Origin: Cocos nucifera
Lineage: Eukaryota > Streptophyta > Magnoliopsida > Arecales > Arecaceae
DNA length: 64,000 nucleotides
Direction of reading: 5' to 3'
NCBI GenBank assembly: GCA_006176705.1
Contig: QRFJ01004918.1
Location: 1-64,000, forward strand
Positions 47,040-58,853 of the stretch are shown in pieces. The position numbers and the translations under genes are program-made. Numbering within the stretch: the stretch's first letter is position 1; each line of letters begins with the position of its first letter. The notes beneath the pieces are model-generated. The model was not told the origin of the DNA. It searched no databases and worked only from the letters and a program-made list of their open reading frames with translations.

Positions 47040-47190
47040 ATATATTATATATATGTGTATGTATGTGTATATATATGTATATGTGTGTACACACACACAC
47101 ACACACATATATATACATACACACACACACACACACACACATACATATATATATGTGTGTGGGTGTGTGTGTGTGTGGGTGTGTGTGTGC
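47040..47190 (+). repeat. Compound TA/TG/CA microsatellite with inverted symmetry
   Basis: In order it shows TATATG/TGTG, ACACACAC, TATATA, ACACACAC, TATATATA and TGTGTG runs. The CA tracts can pair with the TG tracts on either side, giving a potential hairpin or cruciform. It directly follows the viral fragment. Confidence 0.9.
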
Positions 47191-47536
47191 AAGGTCCACC
47201 ATCTTGATACCGGATACATTGTCGATATTTTACTGGTTTGGTGTGGTATGGTCAGTATAGTATGGCATGCATTCTGTGCATATGTATTCTATATCAAAAT
47301 AGCTCATAAACTATTTTTCTCAATTTTTATCTTGTTATACCTCAGTGCAAGTCGATACATTTTGGTATGGATCAGTACCTCGGTATGGAGAGGTATGCCT
47401 CGATATGGGATACTATGCCTTAGTATGGACATTGCAGGGCTTGTACCAACTCGAATGGATTTTCATACCGCTTTCCTCCTAGTACGATACAGTACACCCT
47501 ATACTGAGTGGTATGGGGTGGTATGGCAAACCATTT
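47190..47536. mobile_element. GGTAC/GGTAT-rich MITE inserted in a TG repeat, copy 2
   Basis: The left end is AAGGTCCACCATCTTGATACC. The right end is GGTATGGCAAACCAT, whose reverse complement is ATGGTTTGCCATACC. The two ends match each other imperfectly and match the start of the copy at 26150. On both sides lies TGTGTG microsatellite (to 47189 and from 47537 through 47563), consistent with insertion into a TG tract. No coding capacity was seen. Confidence 0.5.
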
Positions 47537-47593
47537 GTGTGCGTGCGTGTGTGTGTGTGTGTGAAGAATGGTTAGAAGAAAGAAAGGTCGAGA

Positions 47594-48830
47594 CTTAAAA
47601 TAAATAAAAAAAGAAAGAGGAATAAAGGAGTTGCTACTTGCTAATATCTAGTAGTCTCCGACCATCATGAAACTTAGGCCTCATATGAAGGTTTTGAAGG
47701 CCTCACATCTACCTTGCAAAACTAGACACAAGAGGAAACAACAATTAAATCAGTTTCTTAATAAATTCTGTTTGCATGAAGAAGTGGACCCACCCCCCCG
47801 CCCCCCATCCCCGGCCCCCGATTTGTAAACATGCTATTTTTGACCATTTGCTTAAGTACTTGAAACAAACAGAAATCAAAACATTCCAACAACTGCAATA
47901 TTCAGATTCTAGTTAGCCCCAAATGGAAAACTATTAAAGCTTCTTGAAAACACTATCTCAATGATTTGGAAAGATTTTTGACCCAACTATACCTAAGTGG
48001 GATCCACAAACATGTATATTCTTAAAATAGGACATGAAAACCTACTGAAAATATAGCCTAAGTAAAAAAGGGTGGGCTAGTGCATGAGGGTCTAGCCATT
48101 GGAATGTTTGGGAAGGGTTAGATATATGCAGCCTTGCCCCTGCATGTGGAGAGCTTGTTTTCATATTTTAAACTGATGATATCTAGGTCACGATGGAGCA
48201 ACCTTATCATTGTGCCAAGGCTCACCATCTATGTTAAATTACTCTACATCCCAAGTAATAAATTCAAAATGGAAACAAAATGCCTGAGCTATTTTTCCCC
48301 TTCAAACTAAGATAGGTAATAGAGCTTTTGCATCAAATCTTGTGATACTTTTCCTCATCGGTTCAAGGGAAAATACAACCAAGAAGCAGATGGTTGATGG
48401 TATATTATGATAGTGGAAACTACCAAAGAATTGGATGGTCTAGGTTAACAAGTATCTAGCATCATTTTAGAGGGAAAATTATACTAAAATTTCTTAACAA
48501 TGCTTAGTTTTCACAAATGTCCATTTTGGGATTTGTCTTTCAACTTTGGCTTTGGTACATAATAAGAAGTCAATTATATCCCTTGGCCCATTGGAAAATA
48601 TGATGTTTGATAGGAAAAGTTGGCTATAATGGGTTCCAGAAGTCAAAAGTCATAAGAAAATGATTTGATTCTTTATAGAAATTTTAAATACTGTGAACCT
48701 TTACTATAGTTCCTTGACATTTCGTATTTAATATGTTGAAATTGATGGGGTTCTTTAAAGTAAACCACTTAAACTTATACTGCAATTTTTAAATCGGTAA
48801 ACCAATGTTCACTATGCTAGTATTGAGGGT
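47594..48830. other. Intron sequence without recognised feature
   Basis: AT-rich, no convincing coding potential. It contains a short C-rich run (CCCACCCCCCCGCCCCCCAT at about 47790). Confidence 0.3.
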
Positions 48831-48835
48831 CGGAC

Positions 48836-49755
48836 TGTTAGGATTTGACGCTTCGAATTCGACCCACAGCAAAAAGAGAATCAGTTTTCAGCACAACAAT
48901 CGGACCGGCTCTGATACGCGGTCGAGCCGGCTCGAACCACAGCCGAGCCGGCTCTCTCAGGTAGATAGACAGCAGGAGTCCGGGCGAGATGTAGTCGAGC
49001 CAGCTCGACCCCTGACCGAGCCGGCTTGATGGAGGCGAATAGAACACGATGGGGTTTTTTCTGTTTGGACTCGAATTGTAATTAATCTAAGAGGTCTACG
49101 GGAGTTGCGCGTGGACCACAGGATCCAGCGGCCATGGAGAGTTGCGGTTATGATTTGAAGGTCGAAAAACATTCCAAGACTCCATCAAGGACATGTTCGA
49201 CTCATATTAGAAGAACGAGCCCTGTTAGAACTCCTGTGAACTACTGAGAAGAGGATTCTCATCCTATTTAAAGGATTAAGGTGCTGTGGAGCAGAAAAGA
49301 TGGCGCGTGTGGCATGAGAAGCACGTAGAGAGACTCAGATAGCCGTCGAGAGGAGCTTGGCAGAGCGCCGAATACGCGTAGCCCACGCGAGAGAGAAACA
49401 ACAGGTGCATAGCATCCGGTGAGGAGGCTATGAGGGCAAAGCATCTTGTAGCTTCTGTGGGTCTTCTTGGGATTCTGAGAGAGTTTGTGTGAGGGTAGCT
49501 TCTAGTTGAGAGAGATTTGTGTACGATGAGTTGAAAGTGGGTGTTCTTCTTTTATACCTATTTTTTTCTTTCATAGTGAAGCTTTGCATGCCCCGTGGAG
49601 GCGAGCTTTTAGACGGATCCACGTACTTAATTGTTTGCTTGTTTTATTTCTTCCTTCTTCCTGCCGTAATAATTTGGTACTAGATCTCTAACAAGCGGTA
49701 TCAGAATAGCTGATATCTCAATAGTTTGGTATTAGAGCGAGTTGATACCACAACA
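48836..49755 (+). mobile_element. Copia-type LTR unit with short internal stub
   Basis: An LTR of 858 bp begins TGTTAGGATTTGACGC (48836) and ends AGATCTCTAACA (49693). It is followed by GCGGTATCAGAA and then TTTGGTATTAGAGC, both resembling the initiator-Met tRNA primer-binding sequence. The rest of an internal region is absent. CGGAC flanks the unit at 48831-48835 and 49756-49760, a possible 5-bp target duplication. CGAGCCGGCTCGA-type palindromes recur within it (48922-49030). It is unrelated in sequence to the E and B LTRs. Confidence 0.6.
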
Positions 49756-49833
49756 CGGACTAGTCGGTTGGTGTCATAGTTTGATATGCCCCTATGCCAT
49801 TCCATGCCGAACCCGTACCGACATAGCAGAGAA

Positions 49834-49867
49834 GGTGAGAGAGAGGGAGGGAGGGAGGGAGGGAGGA
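49834..49867 (+). repeat. (GGGA)n microsatellite
   Basis: Tandem GAGG units following a GAGAGA tract. It lies next to CCGTACCGAC-type sequence similar to the MITE-like repeats. Confidence 0.85.
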
Positions 49868-49869
49868 TC

Positions 49870-50748
49870 GTAGAGACTGCCATGGGGCTGCAGATGCTGT
49901 TGGAAGGCCATAGAGGCCACCAGAGGGTGTGAAGGGCTGGAGGAAGGGCTGTGCCTCTAGGAGATCAAAATAGGGGTCCATCAGGTTCTTGTTTTTTTAT
50001 TTTGCAATTTTTAAGTGAAGTTAGCAACCCTGTTTTTGCCTATCTGCCATTTTTGCCTCACGCTGCCACTACCAAACATCATCGAGTCTGTGTGTCCGTT
50101 TTATTTGGGAGCTTCTTTTGTTGGTGATGCTAAGGACTGAGTATGGTAGGGCATTGGCCCACTGGACTGGTGTGATAGTTGGTATGTACTGATAGAGTCT
50201 CATTGTGGCATCTTGACAATTTTAACGCATTTGGATGGAAAGAGAGGAGAAGATGGACATGTCGCATTACCTCCTTTTCTTTTCCTTATTATCATATTAC
50301 TTGTTTGAGTGGTGTTAAAGTTCCATTGATGTTCACTACTTGAAGAAAAAACATTGGGCATAGACTATGGGCATTAAAAGTACATGCTCTTCTCTAATCA
50401 AAATTGCTAAAAAAAGAAAAATAGAGATTTACCCTATTTATGGAGTAGGGATGGAAGTATGGCCATCTCGTAGTTTTTTCATAAGTTAAGGGAGTACAAT
50501 TGGCTTCTCATCTCATATGGAAGCTATTCTTGAAAGTTACATCCCGAAGTGGACATTTGTCAAAAACAGGCATCTTGGGTAAACTTTTATGTAATGTTCC
50601 TATTTTAAATACCTAGAATATTGATCTCATGGTATGGTATCATCTAATATAAGGAAAATTTTTTGCAATTCTGCTATGCAATTGTCCAATGAGGGGCCAA
50701 GCCTAATAGATGCACTCATTATTAATTGTATATCTATACTTAACATCA
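49870..50748. other. Intron sequence without recognised feature
   Basis: No coding potential or clear repeat boundaries were seen. Confidence 0.3.
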
Positions 50749-50749
50749 A

Positions 50750-50945
50750 GGTTTACCATCTCGGGACCGGACCCCATACTAGTACCGTCCTATTATAGTG
50801 TTGGTATGTGGTTCGGTATAGTACAGGATGGTGTACTGAGTGTAGGAATGGTATGAGACATCATACTGGTATAAGACTGATACAATACGGTATGGATGTA
50901 CCGGGCGGTTTGGCTTGGTACGACATTCTATGATTCGCATATACA
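50750..50945. repeat. GGTAC-rich MITE-like repeat, copy 3
   Basis: It starts AAGGTTTACCATCTCGGGACC, with repeated GTACCG/CGGTA words and GGTACGACATTC at the right. It shares its opening with the copies at 26150 and 47190. A further partial relative lies at about 51285-51350 (CGTACTGGCCTGGGATCC). Confidence 0.5.
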
Positions 50946-51611
50946 CAAAGTAGGTGACCTTGTGTTGTATATACATGGACAATGCTACCATGCATGGTCA
51001 AAATCTCTTATAATTGTTCTAATATGGATAGTGGTATGCAAGGATTTACATCATGGTTTGTCTTAGTGTCTAGTGCTTGTATATACCATGCCAACAAGGG
51101 AACTGAATCTGGAATGCTTCTAGGACAACACTTGACTTATGAACAAGGATGACCCAACTATTGGTTGGTATCAATTGGATGGAGACATTGGGATGTTCTG
51201 ACATCATGGGACACTTTTTTCCTTTTTTAATTTGTTCCTCTTCATTCTTATTGTTAATGATCATTCCAGTCTGTCTTGTCCCATCCTAGTATCGTACTGG
51301 CCTGGGATCCATACCCGACATGTATGGATACCAGGGTTTCAATCCTTGGTGGTACAAGTTTGAGGAATAGAGAAGAAAGAAGGAATTCATTCAGAAACAT
51401 CTTATAAAAGTGCAGCACACCCTCATACTCATGGCTATTTATTAAAAGAAAAAAATCTGCTAGAAGTTGCCAAGTCATAGAATCATATTGAAAGGCAGTC
51501 AACACTCCAATATGATTGAGTTCTTCTATTTTACAACTTGCAGCAGACTTATCTTTATCATATTCTAGTGATGAGTTTCTACTAGATTTAATAAGTTCAT
51601 CTAGTTTCTAG
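50946..51611. other. 3' end of intron 4
   Basis: T-rich sequence leads to the acceptor TTTCTAG at 51605-51611. Apart from the partial MITE-like repeat no feature was seen. Confidence 0.4.
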
Positions 51612-51752
51612 GCTTCTGAAGATGCCAAAAAAGTGGTTGAAGAGGAAAGAGCTTGTGCTCGTGCAAAAACTGAGAGTGCTAGAGCTGCAGTGCAGAGAGT
51701 TTTACAAGCCTTTCATGAGCATGAAAAGTTATCTAGAAGCCAAGAGAAGCAG
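51612..51752 (+). CDS. SCAB1: SCAB1-type protein, fourth coding exon
   Basis: The 47 codons lie between TTTCTAG and the donor GTTCGG (51753), phase 0. The peptide contains ASEDAKKVVEEERACARAKT, then ESARAAVQRV and HEHEKLSRSQEKQ. It is the direct continuation of the SCAB1 coiled coil after the EVKKLA block. It is free of stops and strongly heptad-like, which argues that the 26-kb intron is spliced and the gene still constrained. The remaining C-terminal exons of the family (the rest of the coiled coil and the Ig-PH fusion domain) were not found before position 64000, so they should lie to the right. Confidence 0.88.
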
Positions 51753-52572
51753 GTTCGGCTAATATCTCCTCTAATGTAATCATGTGGTCTTACTTCTGCT
51801 ATTTACTCTTAATTCATTCTGTAGATGATGATTATATTTTTCATGGTTTAATCAAATATTCAATAGAGCTGAGCTAACATCACAGTTTTTAGTATGATGG
51901 TCCAAAATACATGGCTCAGTTTTCAGGTGTGCTTTTTTAATTGATGTAGCTCCAATCCTTTGTCCATTTCATAATACTCTCGCTCTTGATGCTATGCAAT
52001 GATCTTGTAGTGCACTAACCATGAGTCATGGACATCATATTTTAAGATTCCAGGGTAAGAAATCAAAAAGAAAAAAAACGAAAATGAAGGGGTGTGTGTC
52101 CCTTGCTCTCTCCTTCTCTCTAACTAATCTTCTCCCTATCTATTTTCCCCACTTTCACCCTTTTTGTTCATCTATGCTTTTTTCCACCTTAAATATTATC
52201 TTTTGCTTTCTGATCTGCACTTATTTGCTGTTATTTACAGCACAAAGCTGAAAATCCTGAGAGGAGTATGGTCTGATATGTTTTCTGCAGTCTAGAATTG
52301 TAAGGTGCTTGTTTTTTGTTAAAAGATCAAGTGCAGATCTTCCATGGTTCTTGGCTTCCTGCAGAAAACATGCCTAACATCTCTTTTTCACACTTGTGGC
52401 TATATCCTTTTGGCAAAAATGACTTTTCTATTCACCACCAAGATGATGATTAAATGCATCATCTTGTGATACCTCTCTGTTTCTACTTAGGGTCCGTTCT
52501 TTTGCAGGTAAAAAATTTATCTGGGAATCTGTAATTTCCTAGGTAAATATTTCTCAGGCAAAATTTGAAGGA

Positions 52573-54684
52573 TGTCTAACATCCGGGATATGCATGTAGT
52601 AATTTTCGATCGCAGCGGAAGCTTAAAGGATTGAGATTTAAAACTTTTTAAATCAATCTAACATGCATGATGTAGATCTAATCTACATGCCACAAGATCG
52701 ATCACATGTTGAAATTAAGATGCTAAAAATTAAAAACAGATTTAGAGGTTAAAATTATACCTTTGTGTGGGTAGCTGAACATTGCAATGCAATGATCGTG
52801 GTAATCCGATAAGGTTCCTGCAGAGTCGTACACGCGTTCGGCCTCTATGGTTATCCACTTGGGCTTGGATTAAGACGCTTTCTCCACCATCTACTTCTAG
52901 ATGGATTTGCAAACTCTTGGATCAGCCTTGGATCTGATCTTCGGCAAAGTTTCGATCAACACTTGATCGTAGCCTTCTTATTTCTTCGCGTAGATCGGAT
53001 GGAACTCAACACCTTGAGGCCACCAGATGGGACGTGCAACCTTTGGGCATCGAATAGAGAGGAGAGGGAGAGGGAGCGTGGAGACGGGGTGAGAACACAT
53101 TCTAAATTTGTTGCCTCTAGACCCTCGGAGACAGGGAGCCTCTTAAATAGAGTTCTTCATCTTAGAGCCCAATTTGGATTCCAATTGGGTTAATAAGCAA
53201 GTCTTTATCATATAATGACAATGCCTTATTAATTGATTTTCTTCCCAAGAAAACCAAGCCCAAAAGGAATAAGATAATTGGGATAATAGGCAAGTCTTTA
53301 TAATATAAAGACTGATGCCATATAAGCTGATTTTCTTTCTAAGAAAACCAACCCCAAAAGGAATATTGTCTCACCCAAACAGGAAAGCAGAGGGGGCGTG
53401 TCCCTCCCTCCTCTTCATGCAACAAGGAGAAAGGAGTGCGTGCCCCTCAGGATCTCCATGTGCTTCCACATGCCTTGCACATCTGGATATTCTAAGAAGG
53501 GAGGAGGCATGCTTCCTTAGAAATGGCATGTGCTCCTCTTAATCTTGGCAATGAAACCATGTGGGGCGCCAAACCTGTGCTCCTCTTAATCTTGGCAATG
53601 AAACCATGTGGGGTGCTAACATTTGACACCCTACCAACCTAATCCAATTAGGTGGTTAAGGCTAACCTGAGTGCACCAACTCTTGATATCCAATTGAGCT
53701 TGCATTAATTTGGTTAAGCCCTATCCAGTAGGGAACCCAAATCAAGTAGGAGAAAATGGGTTTAACCATGTGCTAGCATGGTTTCCTTAAGCCCAAAGCT
53801 AAAACTTTAATTAGTCCTAACCCAATCAGACTACACTTAGCCCAATTGTGCAATCCTGACCAAAACCTTTGTTTCTGTGACTCTATAAGTTCAATTTTGT
53901 CTGGTAGTGAAAAATATTATGATCTCCATTATCAATATCATTGAAACCCTTTTCAATGGATTGGAACCTTTCCAATTCAGCCAATTAAGAATCATCGATC
54001 ATCAAAATAATTTTTAATTAGTTTCACGATCTATCAGTGACATCTAGCAGTATGTGGTGGTAATCCAGCAGAACTGAATGATGAATTTAGGTGCAGTGAT
54101 TGTGTAGTTCAGTTCTTTTGTCATAAGTCTCGACAAGACGCAGGTCAAGGATAATTCGTCAAACCTGTTCGTCTGTCATGTGCCAGATATAATCGACTTG
54201 AGTCTATATGAAATCTTATGAAAACTCTTTTCCATCATTCACCCATCATGGTCATGGATTATAGGACTCAGTCTCATGAACTGCATGGACCTTTTCCTAT
54301 CTGCCAAGATCGTCGGATCCCATCTTGGTGCACACCCTGTTCCTACAATGGACCTACTGTAGCCAACATACACTGTAAGGTACCGAATGGCTAGGTAACC
54401 AAGTGTTAGTGTAGTCAAATTATAGCAACCCTATTGTAAATAGCTGAGGCACCGTAGGTCAAAGAACTATCTACATAACTGCAACATCGAGTAAGTCATT
54501 GACGAGTGGATAGCCATTCAAGTAACTTCTTGTGCTGGTCACGCTTAGTACTTTTGATCTCTATCAAGCACCTGCACTCTCGATCCAATGCCCCTACACT
54601 GTAGACTCGAGACTCGTCTACCCATGAAGAAAAGCGATCTGTGCACTAATCTATTTGTATTAGTCACTTTTCCCATGATGTTCC
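52573..54684 (-). mobile_element. Antisense copia-family LTR, interrupted by E3
   Basis: On the minus strand, 54684 downward matches the E-family LTR from about base 290 onward: the CGATCGCTTCTC-type stretch, the TGTAGACTCGAGACTCGTCT region (54600-54619), and the AACCTTTCCAATTC/TTCAATGGATT region near 53950. The match is imperfect, so it is an older or related subfamily. The end on the left is TGTCTAACATCC at 52573. The missing first ~290 bases should lie to the right of E3, outside the window. No internal coding sequence is attached on the left, so it is a solo LTR or the 3' LTR of a longer antisense element. Confidence 0.6.
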
Positions 54685-56975
54685 TGTTAGATATATGTGC
54701 CCTAGAAGCCAGAATTGGCTGACACTTGTAATACACTTCTAGGGGCAAAATTGTAATTTTGACTATAATCAATAAAATGGGTTATTTTCTATCACACCTG
54801 TGTATTTAGTGTCTGTGATACATCCTTTGAGTTAATGGTAATGATAATTCATATTTTCAAGAGTTGAAAATTTAAGACATGAATAATCATTATTAACTCA
54901 TAAATTGCTCCTGACCATAGGATCATCACGAGGATGGTGATTGATCCGGAAGGTTGGTGTACGATCGCTTCTCTTTAGTAGATGAGTCTTGAGTCTACGG
55001 TGTGGAGACACCGGAGCGAGAGTACAGGTACTCGTTAGAGAACGAGGGCACTGAGCGTGACCACCTCGAGTAGTCATTAGGGAGTCTACCTTCTCGTCAA
55101 TGACTGACTCGATGCTGCAGTAGTGTGTCTGGTTCTTTGACCTGAGATGCATCGGCAGTTCACCTTGAGGGTGTTATAGTTTGACTACACCATTACTCGG
55201 TCTCCTAGCCATATGGAACCCTGAGGTGTATGTTGGCTATAGCATGTTCATTGTAGGAACTGGATTGCATCAAGATGGGATCTATCTACCTCGGTGGTAG
55301 AGGAGCAGCCCTATGATAATCATGAGAATCAAGTCCTGAAGCCCATGGCCATGGCAGAGTGAAATAATAGAAAGAGTTTCTATTTAGATTTTCACATTGG
55401 ACTCGAATCGAATGATTACATCATATGACAGAGACTAGGGTTTGACGAGTTTACCTTAACCCTAATCTGATCGGGGCTCAAGATAGAAGAACTTAATCAC
55501 ACAGGTAGCTGCACCAAGAGGTTCGCATTCAGCTCTGATGGGTTGCCACCATATACTGCTAGGTGTCACTGGTGGATTTTGGGAGCAATTAGAATGATTT
55601 AGATGATCGATCATTCTAGCTGTTCGAATCAGAAGAGTTCTGATCCATCGAAAGGAGTTTCGATGATGTCTATGATAGAGATCATGACATATCCCATTAC
55701 CATACAGAACTGAACCTAACTGGGTCACACAAACAAGGGTTTGAATCTGGTGATCATCAATTGAACTGATCTAGTTCAATTGATCTGAATGAGATTCAAT
55801 TAGGTTCAAGGAAATCGTGCTAGCACTCGATTGAACCTAACGTTCTTCTTTTACTATCACAAATAAGTTGTCCTGACTGAGCCAAAGGAGTTTGTGCTCA
55901 ATCAGAGGCCTTCATATGGTCTAACTGGAGGTTGTCCAAGTTAGAGAAGGTTGTCTTATTTTATAAGACATTGACCTGCCATTTTTGGTCACCTGCCATT
56001 TTTGGTCCTTTGACTTTGGTCAAAAGTCTGACCTTTGACTGGTCAAATGTTGACCATTAGACACTTTGACTTTTGTCCACATGTCATGCACCTATTGGAG
56101 AACTGGTGGGGGCCTGTCCCCCTGCCAGAACCTGGCAAGGAGGAGGGCGCACGCCACCCTAGGCGTGCGCCCAAGTTGGAGGCGCCTTGGAGTCCTTGTT
56201 GGACAAGGACTCCACCTCCCTTTTGGATTCCAATCAGAGTTCTACTAAGAATCCAGTTTGACTGGTCTTAGGCGCCCTCTAAGGAGGAATCCAGGGGTCT
56301 CTATTCCAACCAATCAGATTTAGATCTGATTTCACAAAGGGTTGTGATTGGTTGAGAGGAAGAGGAGTTGGATCACAAGCTTAGGTCTATAAATAAGACC
56401 CTGCGCCCAACTCAGATTCTAATGCAATTAGAATAGAGATTTCCCACGCCCCAAGGCTGCTCTCTCCCCTCTTCCTCCATGCCTAAACTTCTCCTCCTTC
56501 TCCTCTCCACGTCCAAAAGAGTTTTGGATTTTGGTTGGTGCGATTCCAGATCAAAAGAAAGGCGATCAAAAGAAGAAGGCTGCACTGCTGCAAAGGACGA
56601 CTGCTGATCTTCAAAAGGAGTTTTGAAGATCCTCCAGATCAGATCCAGATCTGATTTTTGGAGGTGTGATAGAGAAGAAGAGGATCTCCAGATCCAACCC
56701 GAGTGGATACCGGTAGAGGCCAGGCGCTTGCGTGGCTAGATCCAGAACCTTCCGCTGCAATCAGGATCATCTACAGGGTAATAGGATTACCCAAATCAGG
56801 TAAATTAAATTTGATTTAATTTATCTTATTTTATTTTATTTATTAAAATAATAAGAATCAGATCTGAAAATATATCAAGATCTGATTGGAGATCAAGAGA
56901 AAAATTTTTGAAATATATCTCTTGATCTGATCAGATCTGGACGAACCTGGACCGGGAAATCAGGATTTCCCTTCA
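54685..56975 (+). repeat. 5' LTR of copia E3
   Basis: It runs from TGTTAGATATATGTGCC to GATTTCCCTTCA, 2291 bp, with TG...CA ends. It contains AATAAAATGGGTT near the start (possible polyadenylation signal) and a TATAAATAAGACC candidate TATA at about 56389. Confidence 0.92.
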
Positions 56976-56977
56976 AC

Positions 56978-56989
56978 TGGTATCAGAGC
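56978..56989 (+). promoter_or_regulatory. Primer-binding site of E3
   Basis: TGGTATCAGAGC, complementary to the 3' end of initiator methionine tRNA, begins two bases after the LTR end. It is the standard priming site for plant copia reverse transcription. Confidence 0.9.
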
Positions 56990-58053
56990 CATGGTTCTAA
57001 ATTGTTTAGATCTGATTTTAATTTTATTTTAATTAGAAAATAAAGTGATTTTCAGATGTCACATGAGATGTGATCAGATCTAAAATCAGAAAAATTAAAA
57101 TTAAATGATTTGGATCTAAGATTAAGAAGATATGCATGACTAGTTCTAGAATAGAATAGTTCTATAGAATAGTTTTGCATGTCTTTGATTTAATCTGATT
57201 AAATCATATTTTAGATCTTCTTATTTACTATTTTCTGATATTATAAGTGTTATAATAACATCTGATAAATAGCAAATAAAAATTATTTAATTTTAAATAT
57301 CATATGAGATATGATTGATGCATGATGTCTAGACTAGTTGTAGAATAGTTCTACATAATTGTCTAGATTAGAATTTATTTTGATTAGATCAATTTAAATC
57401 TAATTTTTTAGATTATTATGAGATAATTTAGATCTGAAAACATGCATGATTTGATACATGAGATGTATGCAAAATATGCCTTGATTAGATCTAAATTTGT
57501 ATATGAGATATATGATATAGATCTATAACTGTTTTGTAGATTTACATGTTCCTGATTAAGGCGTTCCTCTTGGCCGTCCGGTCATAAGAACGAAGAAGGG
57601 TTTAAAGGCCCTCTCTTCCCATTCGATGGGGTGTTCTTATGACGTGTAGGGGTGCTGCGTGTTCGTCCTTAATCAGAAACCCAAAACTTACTTTCTGCAA
57701 AACCCTAGATCCTGAAACCCTAGGATTTATTGTGCATATTTTGTTTATGAACCCAACTTAATTAAGAATTAAGTTTATGGAATATTAATTAGGTCTAAAA
57801 TTGAGAATTTCAGATCTAAGACATATTCATAATACTGGGTTCGGGCTTGGGTAGCTCAATTAGGTCTAAGCGGTTGATCAAACCGAATCAAGAGTTGGTT
57901 AGATGGGATCAACAATGCTTAAATTGACCAGCCTAATAGGATTAAGTCTGGGTCAAGATCGAGTCACGATCAAGCAAGACCTAATTAGGCTCAGAGGTTA
58001 GAGTCTGGATTGTAGGCTAACCCAATTGGTTCTGACTCAACAATTTGGTGTCT

Positions 58054-58853
58054 AAGGTAAGTTTGGCATAGACGACCGACTGGTTTTTAATTGGAAGCTA
58101 CTCGACCTGAATGCGTTCTTGTGCGAGTTAACGGCATATTCCTTCCACCGGTCTCACTTACCTGGCCATATCTGTTGACACAGTTCTGATCTGAGGTGGT
58201 CAATAATCCGAGCTGACCCATGCCACTAGGTTAGTCATAATTGTTATGACTAAGCCAAGTCTAGTTTAATGAGACCTGAATCAATTCTCCCTAAGAAAAG
58301 ATTAAGTCCTGAGGTCTTCCACCATTGTAGACGTGCGGGCCCTTCCCGGGGTTGATTGTTCTCGGCTGGATACAGTGGCTCAGTTGCACCGGGAAGACGC
58401 AACCATGTCTATTAGGCATTGGATGCTATGGGCTGGAGGATGAGTTGGGCTCAATATTTCCGGATACGGTGAGAGACCCAATTAGGAACCCAGTCTATGC
58501 AAATGGTGGGTCTGACTTAACTAAGGAGTGGATCAATATTTTCGGATACGGTGAGATTCATGAATTAGAGACCAAGTTTGGGTGCACCATGATTAGAGAA
58601 TCATTGAACAAGAGTTGTTCACTCATTGGCTAACCCATCACCAATAACTGTTAGGTGAGGTGATGAGTCAGTTGGTGAGACCGCACCACCCACTAGAAAT
58701 CATCAATCGCGGAGATTTTCGCATCTCTACAGAGGGAGTGTAGGGATCCGAGAAAATAGTGGGAGCTAATTTGTTTAAAAATAAAATCCCTAAACAAATT
58801 GGTCAAGTCAAAATTACAGTATCTAACTAGAATCTTTGACTCTCTACAGGAAA
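58054..58853 (+). promoter_or_regulatory. Putative leader intron of the E copia family
   Basis: AAG|GTAAGT has its GT at 58057-58058. The gag ATG at 58854 is preceded by the T/C-rich CTCTCTACAG|G ending at 58849. Splicing would remove about 0.79 kb. The donor is kept in E1 (48-49) and in family B (10935-10936) and lost in E2 (GATAAGT at 29187). The acceptor is kept in E1 and E2. This is an inference from sequence signals only. Confidence 0.45.

Larger units (their letters stand above)
25319..51611 (+). other. SCAB1: Intron 4 of the SCAB1-type gene, 26.3 kb
   Basis: The donor GTAGTG is at 25319 and the acceptor TTTCTAG ends at 51611. The two flanking exons join in phase 0 and restore the family order (EVKKLA... 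then ASEDAKK...). The intron contains an antisense LTR-type repeat, a truncated copia, a gypsy element, a pararetroviral fragment, MITE-like repeats and a short copia LTR unit. The stretch 25319-26145 holds no recognisable feature. Confidence 0.8.

Noticed and set aside
46750..47598. 282-codon open frame
   Set aside because: Only the first ~95 codons resemble the viral fragment; the rest is microsatellite and MITE read through by chance.
51753..54684. Next SCAB1 exon
   Set aside because: No frame in this stretch continues the coiled coil; the only long frames overlap the antisense LTR or AT-rich sequence.
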